Shown here piece after piece: positions 19,327 to 27,051 of a DNA stretch of 64,000 bases. Location: positions 558,001 to 622,000 of the forward strand of contig NZ_CP109104.1 of assembly GCF_035917675.1 (NCBI RefSeq), given 5' to 3'. This stretch comes from Streptomyces sp. NBC_01775. GTDB taxonomy: Bacteria; Actinomycetota; Actinomycetes; Streptomycetales; Streptomycetaceae. The notes beneath the pieces were generated by a model. It had not been told where the DNA came from. It did no database searches and saw nothing but the letters and a program-made list of their open reading frames with translations. Each line of letters begins with the position of its first letter. The first letter of the stretch is position 1. Both the position numbers and the translations under genes were made by a program.

Positions 19327-20925
19327 TCATTCCCCGCCCCCCTCGGCCTCCGTGTCCGCGCTCTCCCCTCCGGTGCTCAGCCACTCCCGCAGCGCGGCCT
19401 TGTCGACCTTTCCGCTGCCGCCCCTCGGGAGCCTGGGCAGGTGGTGGACGGCCGTAGGAAGCTTGTAGCGGGCCAGCCGCTCGCCGGCGAAGTCGCGCAG
19501 TTGCTGGAGAGCCGCCCTGCCGGGGCCGTCCTGGCACAGGACCGCCACCGGTGTCTCCTCCCACTCGGGGTGCGGCGCACCGACCACGGCGACCTCCCGG
19601 ACTCCCGGGTACTCGGCGAGAACCCGCTCGATCTCGGCGGGGTAGATGTTCTCGCCGCCGCTGATGATGACGTCCTTGCTGCGGTCCACCATGTACAGCA
19701 GCCCGCGCTCGTCGCGCTGCCCGATGTCGCCGGAGCGGAACCAGCCCGCCTCGTCCTTCGCGAGCCGGGTGGCTTCCGGGTCGTTCCAGTACTCACGGAA
19801 CACGTTCGGGCCGCGGACGAGCACCTCGGCGGGCACGCCGGGCTCGGTGACCTCCGCTCCCGTGGCCGGATCGACGAGCTTGATGTCCGTGTACGGCAGC
19901 GGGTACCCGGCCGAGCCGGGGTGGGTGCCGACCAGTTCGGAGGGCAGGCAGGCGGCGAGCGGCGCGGTCTCGGTGAGCCCCCACGCCTGCTGGAGGGTGA
20001 GGCCGCGTGCCGCGTAGTCGCGCACGAGCTGGGGCGGCACGGGTGCCCCGCCGACGAGGGCCGTCCGCAGGCTGGACAGCTCGGCCTCCGCGAAACCCGG
20101 GGCGCGGGCGATGGCGGTGAACATGGCCGGCACGGCGATGACGTTCACCGCGCGGTGGGCAGCCATGTCGGCGAGGGCCTGCTTCGCGTCGAAGGCACGC
20201 CGGACCACGACCGTACCGCCGTGGACGAGGGTGCCCAGGGTGAAGCCGCTCAGCCCCGCGACGTGGAACATGGGGGCGAGCACCAGCGTGGTGTCGCGCA
20301 GGCTGGAATCGATGACGGCTGTGGTGGCGACATCGTGCCACCACAGGTTCCCGTGGGTCAGGACAACTCCCTTGGGGTGGCCGGTGGTACCGGAGGTGTA
20401 CATCAGCAGCGCGGGGTCGTCGGCGCGTACGGTCGCGGGCGGGCGCCCCTGGTCGGGTACCACGGCGGTGGACAGGGGCTGCCACGGGGCGGGGGCCTTC
20501 GCGGGCGAGGGGCCCCGCGGATCCGTGTCGACGAGGAAGTGCCTGCGTACGGGCAGGTCGTCGGCCCCGGTGTCGACGGCGTCCGTGTACTCCGGCTCTG
20601 CGAGAAGGGTGTGGGTGCCGGAATCCCGGAGCAGCGCGGCCAGTTCCGCTGAGGTGAGCCGGAAATTCAGCGGCAGGAAGACGGCCCCGAGGTGTGCTGC
20701 CGCCAGCGCGGTGCGCAGCAGCAGTTCGCTGTTGCGGCCGAGCCAGGCCACGCGGTCGCCGGTGCGGAGGCCTCCGTGTGCCAGGACGTCGGCCAGGGCC
20801 CGCACGTCGGCGGCGAACCGGTCGTAGCTGACAGGTACGTCTTCGTACCACACGGCCGTGGTGTCCCCGGACGTCCGGGCCCATCGGTTCACGGCCACGG
20901 CAGGGCTGAGGTTGGTCTGGTGCAT
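19327..20925 (-). CDS. acyl-CoA/acyl-ACP synthetase (AMP-binding)
   Basis: A 532-residue ANL-superfamily adenylating enzyme of the fatty acyl/aryl-CoA ligase type. Motifs: YTSGTTGHPKGVVLTH, WGLTETAPL, the RSGDIGQRDERG segment, GGENIYPAEIERVL and the terminal catalytic lysine in GGSGKVDKAALREWL. ATG at 20925 has GGTGGA upstream; a GTG four codons earlier is possible. It is the last gene of the central minus-strand unit and follows the DsbA-like gene by 51 bp. It could activate a free acyl chain for transfer to the starter C domain, or load a primer for the type II PKS. Its substrate cannot be read from sequence. Confidence 0.93.
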   Translation of the reverse strand: MHQTNLSPAVAVNRWARTSGDTTAVWYEDVPVSYDRFAADVRALADVLAHGGLRTGDRVAWLGRNSELLLRTALAAAHLGAVFLPLNFRLTSAELAALLRDSGTHTLLAEPEYTDAVDTGADDLPVRRHFLVDTDPRGPSPAKAPAPWQPLSTAVVPDQGRPPATVRADDPALLMYTSGTTGHPKGVVLTHGNLWWHDVATTAVIDSSLRDTTLVLAPMFHVAGLSGFTLGTLVHGGTVVVRRAFDAKQALADMAAHRAVNVIAVPAMFTAIARAPGFAEAELSSLRTALVGGAPVPPQLVRDYAARGLTLQQAWGLTETAPLAACLPSELVGTHPGSAGYPLPYTDIKLVDPATGAEVTEPGVPAEVLVRGPNVFREYWNDPEATRLAKDEAGWFRSGDIGQRDERGLLYMVDRSKDVIISGGENIYPAEIERVLAEYPGVREVAVVGAPHPEWEETPVAVLCQDGPGRAALQQLRDFAGERLARYKLPTAVHHLPRLPRGGSGKVDKAALREWLSTGGESADTEAEGGGE

Positions 20926-20976
20926 CAGTCGGTCCACCCGTCTGCGTCGCCGCGAAGGTAGGGGAAGGGGCGGAGG

Positions 20977-21678
20977 TCAGCCGCAGCCGCCGGCGTGGCC
21001 CTGGTCGCCGTCGGCGCCGAGGACGAGCTCCGGTGGCGGGGCCGGGTCGTGCGGCCGGGCACCGAGGACGGACGCCACGAAGGCGCCCAGCCTGTCCAGA
21101 CCCCAGAACTTGTCGCGTCCGTGGACGAAGAACGGGACGCCGAAGACCCCGTCCCGGTCGACGGCGCGCAGGGCGGCGATGCCGCGTGCGCGCAGCCCGG
21201 AGTCGTCGGACGCCGCCGCGAGCCGACCGGCGGGCAGGCCGAGTCCGGCCGCTGCCTCCGCGACGACGGCGCGGTCACATATGTCGCGGCCCTCCTCCCA
21301 GCGCAGCTCGTAGAGCCGCCGGAGAAGATCCGGCCCGCGGCCCTCGTCCACCGCGGCGAGGTACGCGAGGTGCGGCACCTCCCACACCGGATCGCGGTCC
21401 ACCGGCCACACGGGGGTGAGTCCCGCGTCCCGGGCGCAGCGCCGGACGTCCTGGAGGATGTAGAGGTGCTTGTCCCGGGACATGTCCGTGTACGGGAAGT
21501 GGCCGCCGGCCTCCCGGAGCAGGGCCGCGCTGTCCGCGTCGGGCTCGAAGAAGGGCCGCCACTCGACGGACGCCGCGACGTCGGGGTGATGTTCCGTCAG
21601 GCGCCGGTACGCCAGCCAGGAGTACGGGCTGCGCAGGGAGAAGTAGAAGCGCGGGACGGCCTGCTGTGACGAGGCCAT
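20977..21678 (-). CDS. DsbA/HCCA-isomerase-like protein
   Basis: A 233-residue thioredoxin-fold protein of the DsbA / 2-hydroxychromene-2-carboxylate isomerase family: RFYFSLRSPYSWLAYRRL at the N-terminus, WRPFFEPD, and GVFGVPFFVHGRDKFWGLDRLG near the C-terminus. No CxxC redox pair occurs where DsbA has one (SLRSPYSW there), so it is an isomerase-type rather than a disulfide enzyme. ATG at 21678 is preferred to a GTG at 21687 on ribosome-site spacing. Homologues in cinnamoyl-type clusters are reported as isomerases setting double-bond geometry before ring closure, and that role is inferred here. The C-terminus is Gly/Cys-rich (GHAGGCG), which is odd for the family. Confidence 0.85.
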   Translation of the reverse strand: MASSQQAVPRFYFSLRSPYSWLAYRRLTEHHPDVAASVEWRPFFEPDADSAALLREAGGHFPYTDMSRDKHLYILQDVRRCARDAGLTPVWPVDRDPVWEVPHLAYLAAVDEGRGPDLLRRLYELRWEEGRDICDRAVVAEAAAGLGLPAGRLAAASDDSGLRARGIAALRAVDRDGVFGVPFFVHGRDKFWGLDRLGAFVASVLGARPHDPAPPPELVLGADGDQGHAGGCG

Positions 21679-21693
21679 GGAACACACCCTCTC

Positions 21694-22437
21694 TCAGAGA
21701 ACGATGCCGCCGTCGATGTGGAGCACGCTGCCGGTCACGTACGCGGCGGTGGACACGTAGGCGACCATGTCGGCCACTTCCTCCGGCGTGCCGAAGCGCC
21801 CCAGCGGGATGCTCCCCACCGCGTCCTCCCGGGCACGGCCCGGCATGGCGGCGACCATGTCGGTCTCGACGAAGCCGGGTGCGACCACGTTGGCGCGTAT
21901 GCCGTACCGTCCGACTTCCTTGGCGAGTGCCTTTGTGAAGCCGATGATCCCGGCCTTGGAGGCGGAGTAGTTGGTCTGCGTGGCGTTCCCGTGCACTCCG
22001 GCGACGGAGGAGATGTTCACCACGCAGCCGCGCCTGCGCTTCATCATCTCGAAGACCGCCGCGCGGCAAATGTGATACGTGCCGTCGAGGTTGGTCGCCA
22101 CGACGGCCCGCCAGTCCTCGTCCGCCATCGTCACCAGCGGACCGTCGCGGACGATCCCCGCGGAGGTGACCACGACATCGACCGGACCGAGCTCCGTCTG
22201 CGCGCGCTTCACGAAGGAACGGGCCTCGTCCGCCCGCGAGACATCGGTACGGCAGGCGAGGGCGCGCCCTCCCAGCTCGCCGACCTCCTTGGTGAGCGTG
22301 TCCGCTGCCGCCCGGTCCGAGGCGTAGCAGAACGCCACGTCATGGCCGTCGGTCGCGAGCCGCCGGACGACGGCCCGGCCGATACCGCGCGTGCCGCCGG
22401 TCACCAGGGCGACCGGACGCGGAGGCGCTGCGGTCAT
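21694..22437 (-). CDS. 3-oxoacyl-ACP reductase (FabG-type ketoreductase)
   Basis: A 247-residue short-chain dehydrogenase. It has the NADP-binding motif LVTGGTRGIGRAVVRRL, the catalytic S...Y...K set in NISSVAGVHGNATQTNYSASKAG, NVVAPGFVETDM and the C-terminal YVTGSVLHIDGG, all typical of FabG. It reduces beta-ketoacyl-ACP to the beta-hydroxy form, here presumably at every round of the discrete type II PKS. The ATG at 22437 overlaps the stop of the hotdog protein gene by four bases (ATGA), showing tight coupling with the dehydratase genes. Confidence 0.94.
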   Translation of the reverse strand: MTAAPPRPVALVTGGTRGIGRAVVRRLATDGHDVAFCYASDRAAADTLTKEVGELGGRALACRTDVSRADEARSFVKRAQTELGPVDVVVTSAGIVRDGPLVTMADEDWRAVVATNLDGTYHICRAAVFEMMKRRRGCVVNISSVAGVHGNATQTNYSASKAGIIGFTKALAKEVGRYGIRANVVAPGFVETDMVAAMPGRAREDAVGSIPLGRFGTPEEVADMVAYVSTAAYVTGSVLHIDGGIVL

Positions 22438-22967
22438 GCTCGGCTCCTTCCCTGGCCGGCCGGGGCGACCGCCCCGGCCGGATCGGCTGAATCGGCTGAA
22501 TCGGCCGGACGGCGGGCGATCATGACCTGGCCCACCTCCAGGACTGTGGCCCCGTCCACCCGGCTCTCCCCCTCGAAGGCGACGGTGTCGTCGAACGCCC
22601 GGGTCACCCGTGCCTGATGGACCACCGCGTCGCCGGGCCGGACGGCGCCGGTGAAGCGCACCCCCGACATCCCGCCGAACAGCAGGACGCCGGCGGCGCG
22701 GGCTTCCGCGTCCGGCTCCCCGGCGGCCATGAGCGCCGCCGCCGACTGGCACCACGACTCCAGGAGCAGTGCCGCGGGGTAGGTGTAGGCCTCGTCGTCG
22801 GCGTCGTCGGGAAGCCCGCCGTACCAGGGCTCGTCGCAGGTGACCGCCTTCAGTGCGGTCAGCCGCTCCCCCGGCACCAGGTCCGTGATGCGGTCGATGA
22901 GCAGGATCGGGTGGCGGTGCGGAAGCAGTTCCTTGATCCCGCTCGGCCCGGTCTGAGGACTCCTCAT
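22434..22967 (-). CDS. FabZ/FabA-like hotdog dehydratase subunit 1
   Basis: A 177-residue hotdog-fold protein with the FabZ-type opening LLPHRHPILLIDRITDLVPG and an ALLLESWCQSAA helix. It is longer than FabZ and has a low-complexity C-terminal tail (ADSADSADPAGAVAPAG). It overlaps both neighbours by four bases (22434-22437 and 22964-22967). Paired hotdog genes next to KR and ACP are characteristic of highly reducing type II PKS, where the two proteins are thought to form one dehydratase. Dehydration of beta-hydroxyacyl-ACP to the trans-enoyl form is inferred. Confidence 0.88.
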   Translation of the reverse strand: MRSPQTGPSGIKELLPHRHPILLIDRITDLVPGERLTALKAVTCDEPWYGGLPDDADDEAYTYPAALLLESWCQSAAALMAAGEPDAEARAAGVLLFGGMSGVRFTGAVRPGDAVVHQARVTRAFDDTVAFEGESRVDGATVLEVGQVMIARRPADSADSADPAGAVAPAGQGRSRA

Positions 22968-23353
22968 GTGCTCCTGCCTTCCGCCAGGCTGATCCTGATG
23001 TGGGCGACGGTTCCCCGGGCGGTCGAGACCGCCGCGGCACACCGCCACCCCGCCTCCCGCCGCTGCCAGCCGAGATCGGCGGTGAGCCGGTCCCCGGGCA
23101 GCACCGGTTTGAGGAAGCGGGCCTTCTCGACGGCGTCGAGCCGCCAGGGGCGCTCCGGTTCCGGGACGACGGCCAACGCGCCCCGGTACACGAAGTCGAG
23201 GAGACACACGCCGGGAAACACGGGAAAGCCCGGGTAGTGGCCCGCGAACACCGGCTCGTTCGGGGAGACCGTCAGATGCACCTGCCGCGTGGCGCCGGAC
23301 ACGGTGCCGATCTCCACGGCGCCCGCGACGGGGCGTCCCGGCAGCCCCGTCAT
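22964..23353 (-). CDS. FabZ-like hotdog dehydratase subunit 2
   Basis: A 129-residue single-hotdog protein. The segment FAGHYPGFPVFPGVCLLDF matches the FabZ active-site region (GHFPGxPxxPGV), with the catalytic His kept. It is shorter than FabZ and complements the neighbouring 177-residue hotdog protein, whose FabZ similarity is at the PHRHP segment instead. A heterodimeric dehydratase is therefore likely. Its ATG overlaps the ACP stop by one base (TGATG) and its stop overlaps the next start (ATGA). Confidence 0.88.
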   Translation of the reverse strand: MTGLPGRPVAGAVEIGTVSGATRQVHLTVSPNEPVFAGHYPGFPVFPGVCLLDFVYRGALAVVPEPERPWRLDAVEKARFLKPVLPGDRLTADLGWQRREAGWRCAAAVSTARGTVAHIRISLAEGRST

Positions 23354-23613
23354 CAGACGGCCGCCAGCTTCGCGGCGAGCAGGCCGTGGGTCTCGGCGAG
23401 TGTGCGGAGCATCCGCAGCTCGGACTCGTCGAACTTGACCCCGTACCTCTTCTCGAGGACCACGATGACTTCCAGGGCCAGCAAGGAGTCACCGCCCAGG
23501 TCCTCATTGAACCGGGCGTCGTCCGTCACGTCGGAGGTGTCGAGGTCGAGCACCTCGGCCACGATGCCGCGCAGTTCGTCGCGGTCCGGGGCCTTCGCCG
23601 GCTTCTCGGGCAT
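23353..23613 (-). CDS. acyl carrier protein (type II PKS)
   Basis: An 86-residue ACP. The phosphopantetheine attachment motif is EDLGGDSLLALEVIVVLEKRYG, with Ser near residue 43, followed by a normal helix III region. It carries the growing chain for the discrete KS, KR and dehydratase proteins encoded around it. It is coupled to the downstream hotdog gene by a one-base overlap and lies 50 bp below the KS-like gene. It differs from the second ACP at 31353-31604, so the two may serve different steps. Confidence 0.95.
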   Translation of the reverse strand: MPEKPAKAPDRDELRGIVAEVLDLDTSDVTDDARFNEDLGGDSLLALEVIVVLEKRYGVKFDESELRMLRTLAETHGLLAAKLAAV

Positions 23614-23663
23614 GGTGGAAAGCCTTTCGCCTGGGGGGATGGGGGGCCGGGCAGCCCGGCGGG

Positions 23664-24821
23664 TCAGCCGGCGGCCGTGCCGTCTCCGGGCAGGTGGAGC
23701 AGCGCGGCACCGACGACCCCGTCCGGCTCGGCGGAGGTGACCAGGACGGGGCCGTCCAGCGTGCTGGCCCCGGCCAGCGCCAGCACGGACGTGATCTGGA
23801 AGGCCGCGGAGGCGGCGCAGGTGTCGCCGAAGGCCTCGGGGCAGCCGATGTCCGGGGGGCGGCGGACCTCGAAAACCTCCTGGAGGGCGGCGCGTTCCGC
23901 CTCCCCCTCACCACTGCCGCGAGGCTGTGACCCGGCCACCGCTGTGACCGAGCCCGCGTCGACGCCGGTGCCGTCGAGGAGCCGACGGACGCAGGCGGCG
24001 AGGGCCGGCCGGACCTCCCCGCCGTCGCGGGCGAAGCCGAACTCCAGGCCGAGAGGGGTGGCGAGGGTGCGCCGGCCGTGAGCCGCCGCGTCCTCGGAAC
24101 GTTCGAGCAGCCACATCGCCGCGCCCTCACCGAGCACCCGGTCTCCGGGCGCTCCGCCCGAAGCCGCCTCTTCGGTGCGGGCGGTGGCCCGGCGGGCGTG
24201 CCACTCCAGCCAGGCACGGGCGCGGGAGAACTCCTCGACAGCGCCGCACAGCATGGCGGGTGCCCGGCCCGCCCCGCACAGCCGCAGCGCGAAACGCAGG
24301 GAGAGCAGGCCGGTGGCCCTGCCTCCGGCGAGGGTCGCGTTGGGGCCCCTGAGCCGGTGCCAGATGGCCGACTGTCCGGCCGCACAGTTCATCACCGTGT
24401 TGGGGAACCGCGCCGGATCCACCAGGTAGGGGCGGGCGCTGGTGAGCGAGTCCCTGGTGAAGTCCATCATGCTCTGCGCGCTTCCCATGCTGGTGCCCAG
24501 AGCGAGACCGGTCCTCTCCCCCACTCCGCCCAGGCGCTCTCCCGAGTCGTCCGTCAGGAGCCGGCCGACGGCGGAGACGGCCATGCCGCTGATCCGGTCC
24601 ATCGAGCGTGTCCCCTTGCGGCCGAGCACGGTTCGTACGTCGAAGTCCGGGACGAGAGCGGCCCCGTCGAAGGGCACGTCCCACTCGTCGGGGTCCAGCG
24701 GGGCCACGGCGCTACGGCCGGAGGTCAGTCCGGCGGTGAACGCGGCGCGGCCCATGCCCCAGGGGGACACGGCCGACCAAGCGGAGATCACGGGGCTGCC
24801 GGGGGCGGTCGCGGGGATCAT
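23664..24821 (-). CDS. ketosynthase-like protein lacking catalytic residues
   Basis: A 385-residue protein with the thiolase fold of KAS II-type ketosynthases (LRGPNATL..., VLGEGAAMWLLE, SVTAVAGSQPRG) but without the active site. Where KS enzymes have TACSSG, it reads AGGRATG near residue 168 (Cys replaced by Arg), and the last His region GHTxxAAG reads GDTCAASA (His replaced by Asp). It therefore cannot condense and is probably a chain-length-factor-like or structural partner. ATG at 24821 is chosen because AAGGAG precedes it; an open frame extends 11 codons further. It stands apart from the KS/CLF group at 27.9-31.3 kb, between DsrE-like genes and the ACP. Confidence 0.85.
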   Translation of the reverse strand: MIPATAPGSPVISAWSAVSPWGMGRAAFTAGLTSGRSAVAPLDPDEWDVPFDGAALVPDFDVRTVLGRKGTRSMDRISGMAVSAVGRLLTDDSGERLGGVGERTGLALGTSMGSAQSMMDFTRDSLTSARPYLVDPARFPNTVMNCAAGQSAIWHRLRGPNATLAGGRATGLLSLRFALRLCGAGRAPAMLCGAVEEFSRARAWLEWHARRATARTEEAASGGAPGDRVLGEGAAMWLLERSEDAAAHGRRTLATPLGLEFGFARDGGEVRPALAACVRRLLDGTGVDAGSVTAVAGSQPRGSGEGEAERAALQEVFEVRRPPDIGCPEAFGDTCAASAAFQITSVLALAGASTLDGPVLVTSAEPDGVVGAALLHLPGDGTAAG

Positions 24822-24867
24822 TCCGGTGCGCTCCTTCCTCGCTGAACTGGGCATGCGGGCCGGGCAT

Positions 24868-25263
24868 TCAGAAGAACCAGATCCGTCGGTACTCGGGCCA
24901 ACGGGACGTGACGGCGTGCCGGGCGACGGTGCGCACGCCGGGCAGGAGCCGCTCGCGGGCGCTGGGGCCGAGCGCGGCGACGTCCGGCTCCTCGACCCAC
25001 ACCGCGGCGCCGTCCTCGATGAGCTTGCGCAAGGAGCGCTGCGGGTGGGGCAGGGTGTCGAGCTTCCGGGCGGCGATCCGCAGCGCTGGGCGGAATCCGG
25101 TGCCCACGGCGAAGCCCGCGGCGAGGCCGCGGAGCAGGACGTCGACGCCGCCGCTCTGCCGGTGCAGCTCCCGTGCGAAGAAGAGCGTGTTCGCGAACTG
25201 CGACTCCACCGCGCCCCGGTGTGCCCGCTCGATGACGAGGAGGGTGTTGCCCGTACCGTTCAC
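24868..25263 (-). CDS. DsrE-like small protein 3
   Basis: A 131-residue protein. TLLVIERAHRGAVESQFANT at the N-terminus and LIEDGAAVWVEEPDVAALG near the middle resemble the alpha/beta fold of the DsrE/DsrF/TusD family. It has no cysteine, so it could not itself relay sulfur and may be a structural subunit. It is the third of three consecutive genes of the same general fold (gaps of 1 and 3 bp), recalling the DsrEFH/TusBCD arrangement. The function is unknown and the family call rests on fold-like pattern, not on catalytic residues. Confidence 0.6.
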   Translation of the reverse strand: MNGTGNTLLVIERAHRGAVESQFANTLFFARELHRQSGGVDVLLRGLAAGFAVGTGFRPALRIAARKLDTLPHPQRSLRKLIEDGAAVWVEEPDVAALGPSARERLLPGVRTVARHAVTSRWPEYRRIWFF

Positions 25264-25266
25264 CGT

Positions 25267-25674
25267 TCAGCACACCCCCATGGCCAGGACCTTGTCCGAC
25301 GCCTCCACATGCGCCCAGAACCGGGCCGGGGGCCGCTCGCGCACCTCGGACAGCTGCACTCCGGCTCCCCTGTCCGCGCGGCAGAAGCGGCAGACGTACC
25401 AGTACAGGGCGTCCGGATGGGCAGCGAGCAGCTCGCGGACGAGCTGGGCGGTCGAGGGGTGGTCCGTCCCGGGGTCCGTGAGGTCGGGCGGCTTGCTGTC
25501 GCCGAGCGAGGTGCTGGTCAGCGTGGTGGCGTCGCCGCACGCCCAGATCTGGACCCGGGCGCCCCGGTCGAGGAGCGCCTGGGTGAGCCGCAGGGCGCTG
25601 GTGACCAGCTCGGTCCTGTGCGGTGCGCCGAGCAGTTTGATCAGGACGTCTGTCCGTGGAACCTGCCACACCAT
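25267..25674 (-). CDS. DsrE-like small protein 2 (cysteine-containing)
   Basis: A 135-residue protein with the clearest DsrE-family look of the three: VLIKLLGAPHRTELVTSALR, then ALLDRGARVQIWACGDATTL. It has Cys in IWACGD, in YVCRFCRAD and at the very C-terminus (MGVC). In the DsrE/TusD family a conserved Cys carries persulfide, so sulfur relay is possible. It sits between two homologous small genes and is cotranscribed with type II PKS genes. I know of no described role for such a trio in polyketide assembly. Confidence 0.62.
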   Translation of the reverse strand: MVWQVPRTDVLIKLLGAPHRTELVTSALRLTQALLDRGARVQIWACGDATTLTSTSLGDSKPPDLTDPGTDHPSTAQLVRELLAAHPDALYWYVCRFCRADRGAGVQLSEVRERPPARFWAHVEASDKVLAMGVC

Positions 25675-25675
25675 G

Positions 25676-26002
25676 TCAGTGCCACACCGCCCGCACGTTC
25701 GCTCGCAGCAGCCGTTCCGCGACGGCCGCCATGTCGACGGCCCGCGCGCCGTCGGCCATGTCCCCGGGGGCCACGCCGCGCTGGTGCAGGCTGAAGTCGT
25801 CCGCCCACAACTCGCCGCCGAGCCGGAGATAGGTCTCGACGCCCGGTGTCAGGGGGGACACCGCGCCCACCACACCGTCCTCGATGAGCAGCAGCGCGAC
25901 GTCGGCGCCTTCGCGCAGCAGGCAGCACGCGTCGCCCACGAACCGTTCGGCATCGGCCGCGAGCTGCGGCCCGCTGCTCTCGATCAGCAGGAACTCGTTC
26001 AT
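25676..26002 (-). CDS. DsrE-like small protein 1
   Basis: A 108-residue protein with LLIESSGPQLAADAERFVGD at the N-terminus and ADVALLLIEDGVVGAV, matching the beta-alpha-beta start of DsrE/DsrF-like proteins. A Cys pair (DACCLL) lies in the first helix, not at the usual catalytic place. Its ATG overlaps the stop of the thioesterase-like gene upstream by four bases (ATGA) and its stop is one base from the next gene, so the trio is translated together. The function is unknown. Confidence 0.6.
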   Translation of the reverse strand: MNEFLLIESSGPQLAADAERFVGDACCLLREGADVALLLIEDGVVGAVSPLTPGVETYLRLGGELWADDFSLHQRGVAPGDMADGARAVDMAAVAERLLRANVRAVWH

Positions 26003-27003
26003 GGACGCACCCGGTCAGCCGGTTCGGGGCCGCTGAGGGCGTGCACGACACGGTCGTCGAACTCGACGAGGCTCCAGTCCCGACGGCTGTCGATGACGGC
26101 GTAGCCGTGGGTGATGCGGCCGGTCGCGGCCCGCACCGGATGCCCGTCGCGGAGCGCGTAGCAGTCCATGCGGGAGGTGTACGTCAGAGTCTTGAAGATC
26201 TCCTCGACGGTGTAGACCGTGTACAGGTCCTCCTCCATCAGCACCTCGTCGAGGATCTGGATCCGCGAGTGCGGCACGACGGGGATCCACCGCCGGGCCT
26301 CGAGAAGCTGCCGGATGGAGATGCCCCGGTCCGCGAGAAAGAGTTCGACGACCTCCTCCATCACACGCAGGTACCCGGACATCTGGAGCCGCTCGCTGAA
26401 GTGGCAGTACGGGTAGGGGATGCGCCACTTCCAGCCGAAGGCGTTCTCACCCGCGGTGAGCCGCTCCAGCAGGCCGTCGCCGTCCGCGTGCGGAGCCTGG
26501 CCGGTGGGGCTCCCGGGGCCGGACGCGGACTCGTGCCGGCCGAGGACGGGCACGGTGTAGGGCCTGAGCGGGGAGGGCGGCTGGCCGGCCTCCCCGGGTC
26601 CCTCCGCGGTACGCAGGGAGACCCGCACCTTGGAAGTGGCTGCCTTGACGCGCCGCCCGCCGCGCTCCAGGGTCAGCGTGACGCGGAAGCGGAGGACCGG
26701 GTCGCCCTCCCGGGTCACGGGCACGACCTCGGCGTCCACGGAGTCGTCCATGTGAAGGGCGTGCGGGATACGGGTGTCCAGGTCGACGAGGTCGACGCCG
26801 AGGCCGTACTCCTCGTAGAGGCCGCGGGCGGGAAGTCCGGCACAGCGGAAGTGCTCCAGGACCGCCTCTTCGACGAGGTAGTTGACGTGCTTGAATCCGA
26901 TCCAGGTGCAGATGTTGGAGCCCTCGTAACGTGGGCGCAGCGGCACCCTGGTGGTCTCCGTCAGCAGGTGCTTCGCCCTTACCGGCAGGGTTTCGGTGCT
27001 CAT
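25999..27003 (-). CDS. tandem-hotdog thioesterase-like protein
   Basis: A 334-residue protein that appears to hold two 4HBT-type hotdog domains. The first (about 25-130) shows NICTWIGFKHVNYLVEEAVL. The second (about 200-310) shows HFSERLQMSGYLRVMEEVVE and EEIFKTLTYTSRMDCYALRD. A Pro/Gly/Ser-rich linker joins them. Such proteins hydrolyse acyl-CoA or acyl-ACP thioesters or act as dehydratases. Here chain release or editing from the type II ACP is a reasonable guess. ATG at 27003 has GGAG eight bases upstream. It is coupled to the first DsrE-like gene by an ATGA overlap. Confidence 0.72.
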   Translation of the reverse strand: MSTETLPVRAKHLLTETTRVPLRPRYEGSNICTWIGFKHVNYLVEEAVLEHFRCAGLPARGLYEEYGLGVDLVDLDTRIPHALHMDDSVDAEVVPVTREGDPVLRFRVTLTLERGGRRVKAATSKVRVSLRTAEGPGEAGQPPSPLRPYTVPVLGRHESASGPGSPTGQAPHADGDGLLERLTAGENAFGWKWRIPYPYCHFSERLQMSGYLRVMEEVVELFLADRGISIRQLLEARRWIPVVPHSRIQILDEVLMEEDLYTVYTVEEIFKTLTYTSRMDCYALRDGHPVRAATGRITHGYAVIDSRRDWSLVEFDDRVVHALSGPEPADRVRP

Positions 27004-27051
27004 GGGCTTCACTCCGGGTCCAGGTGGGAGGACGGCTGCGGGGCCGCGTCG

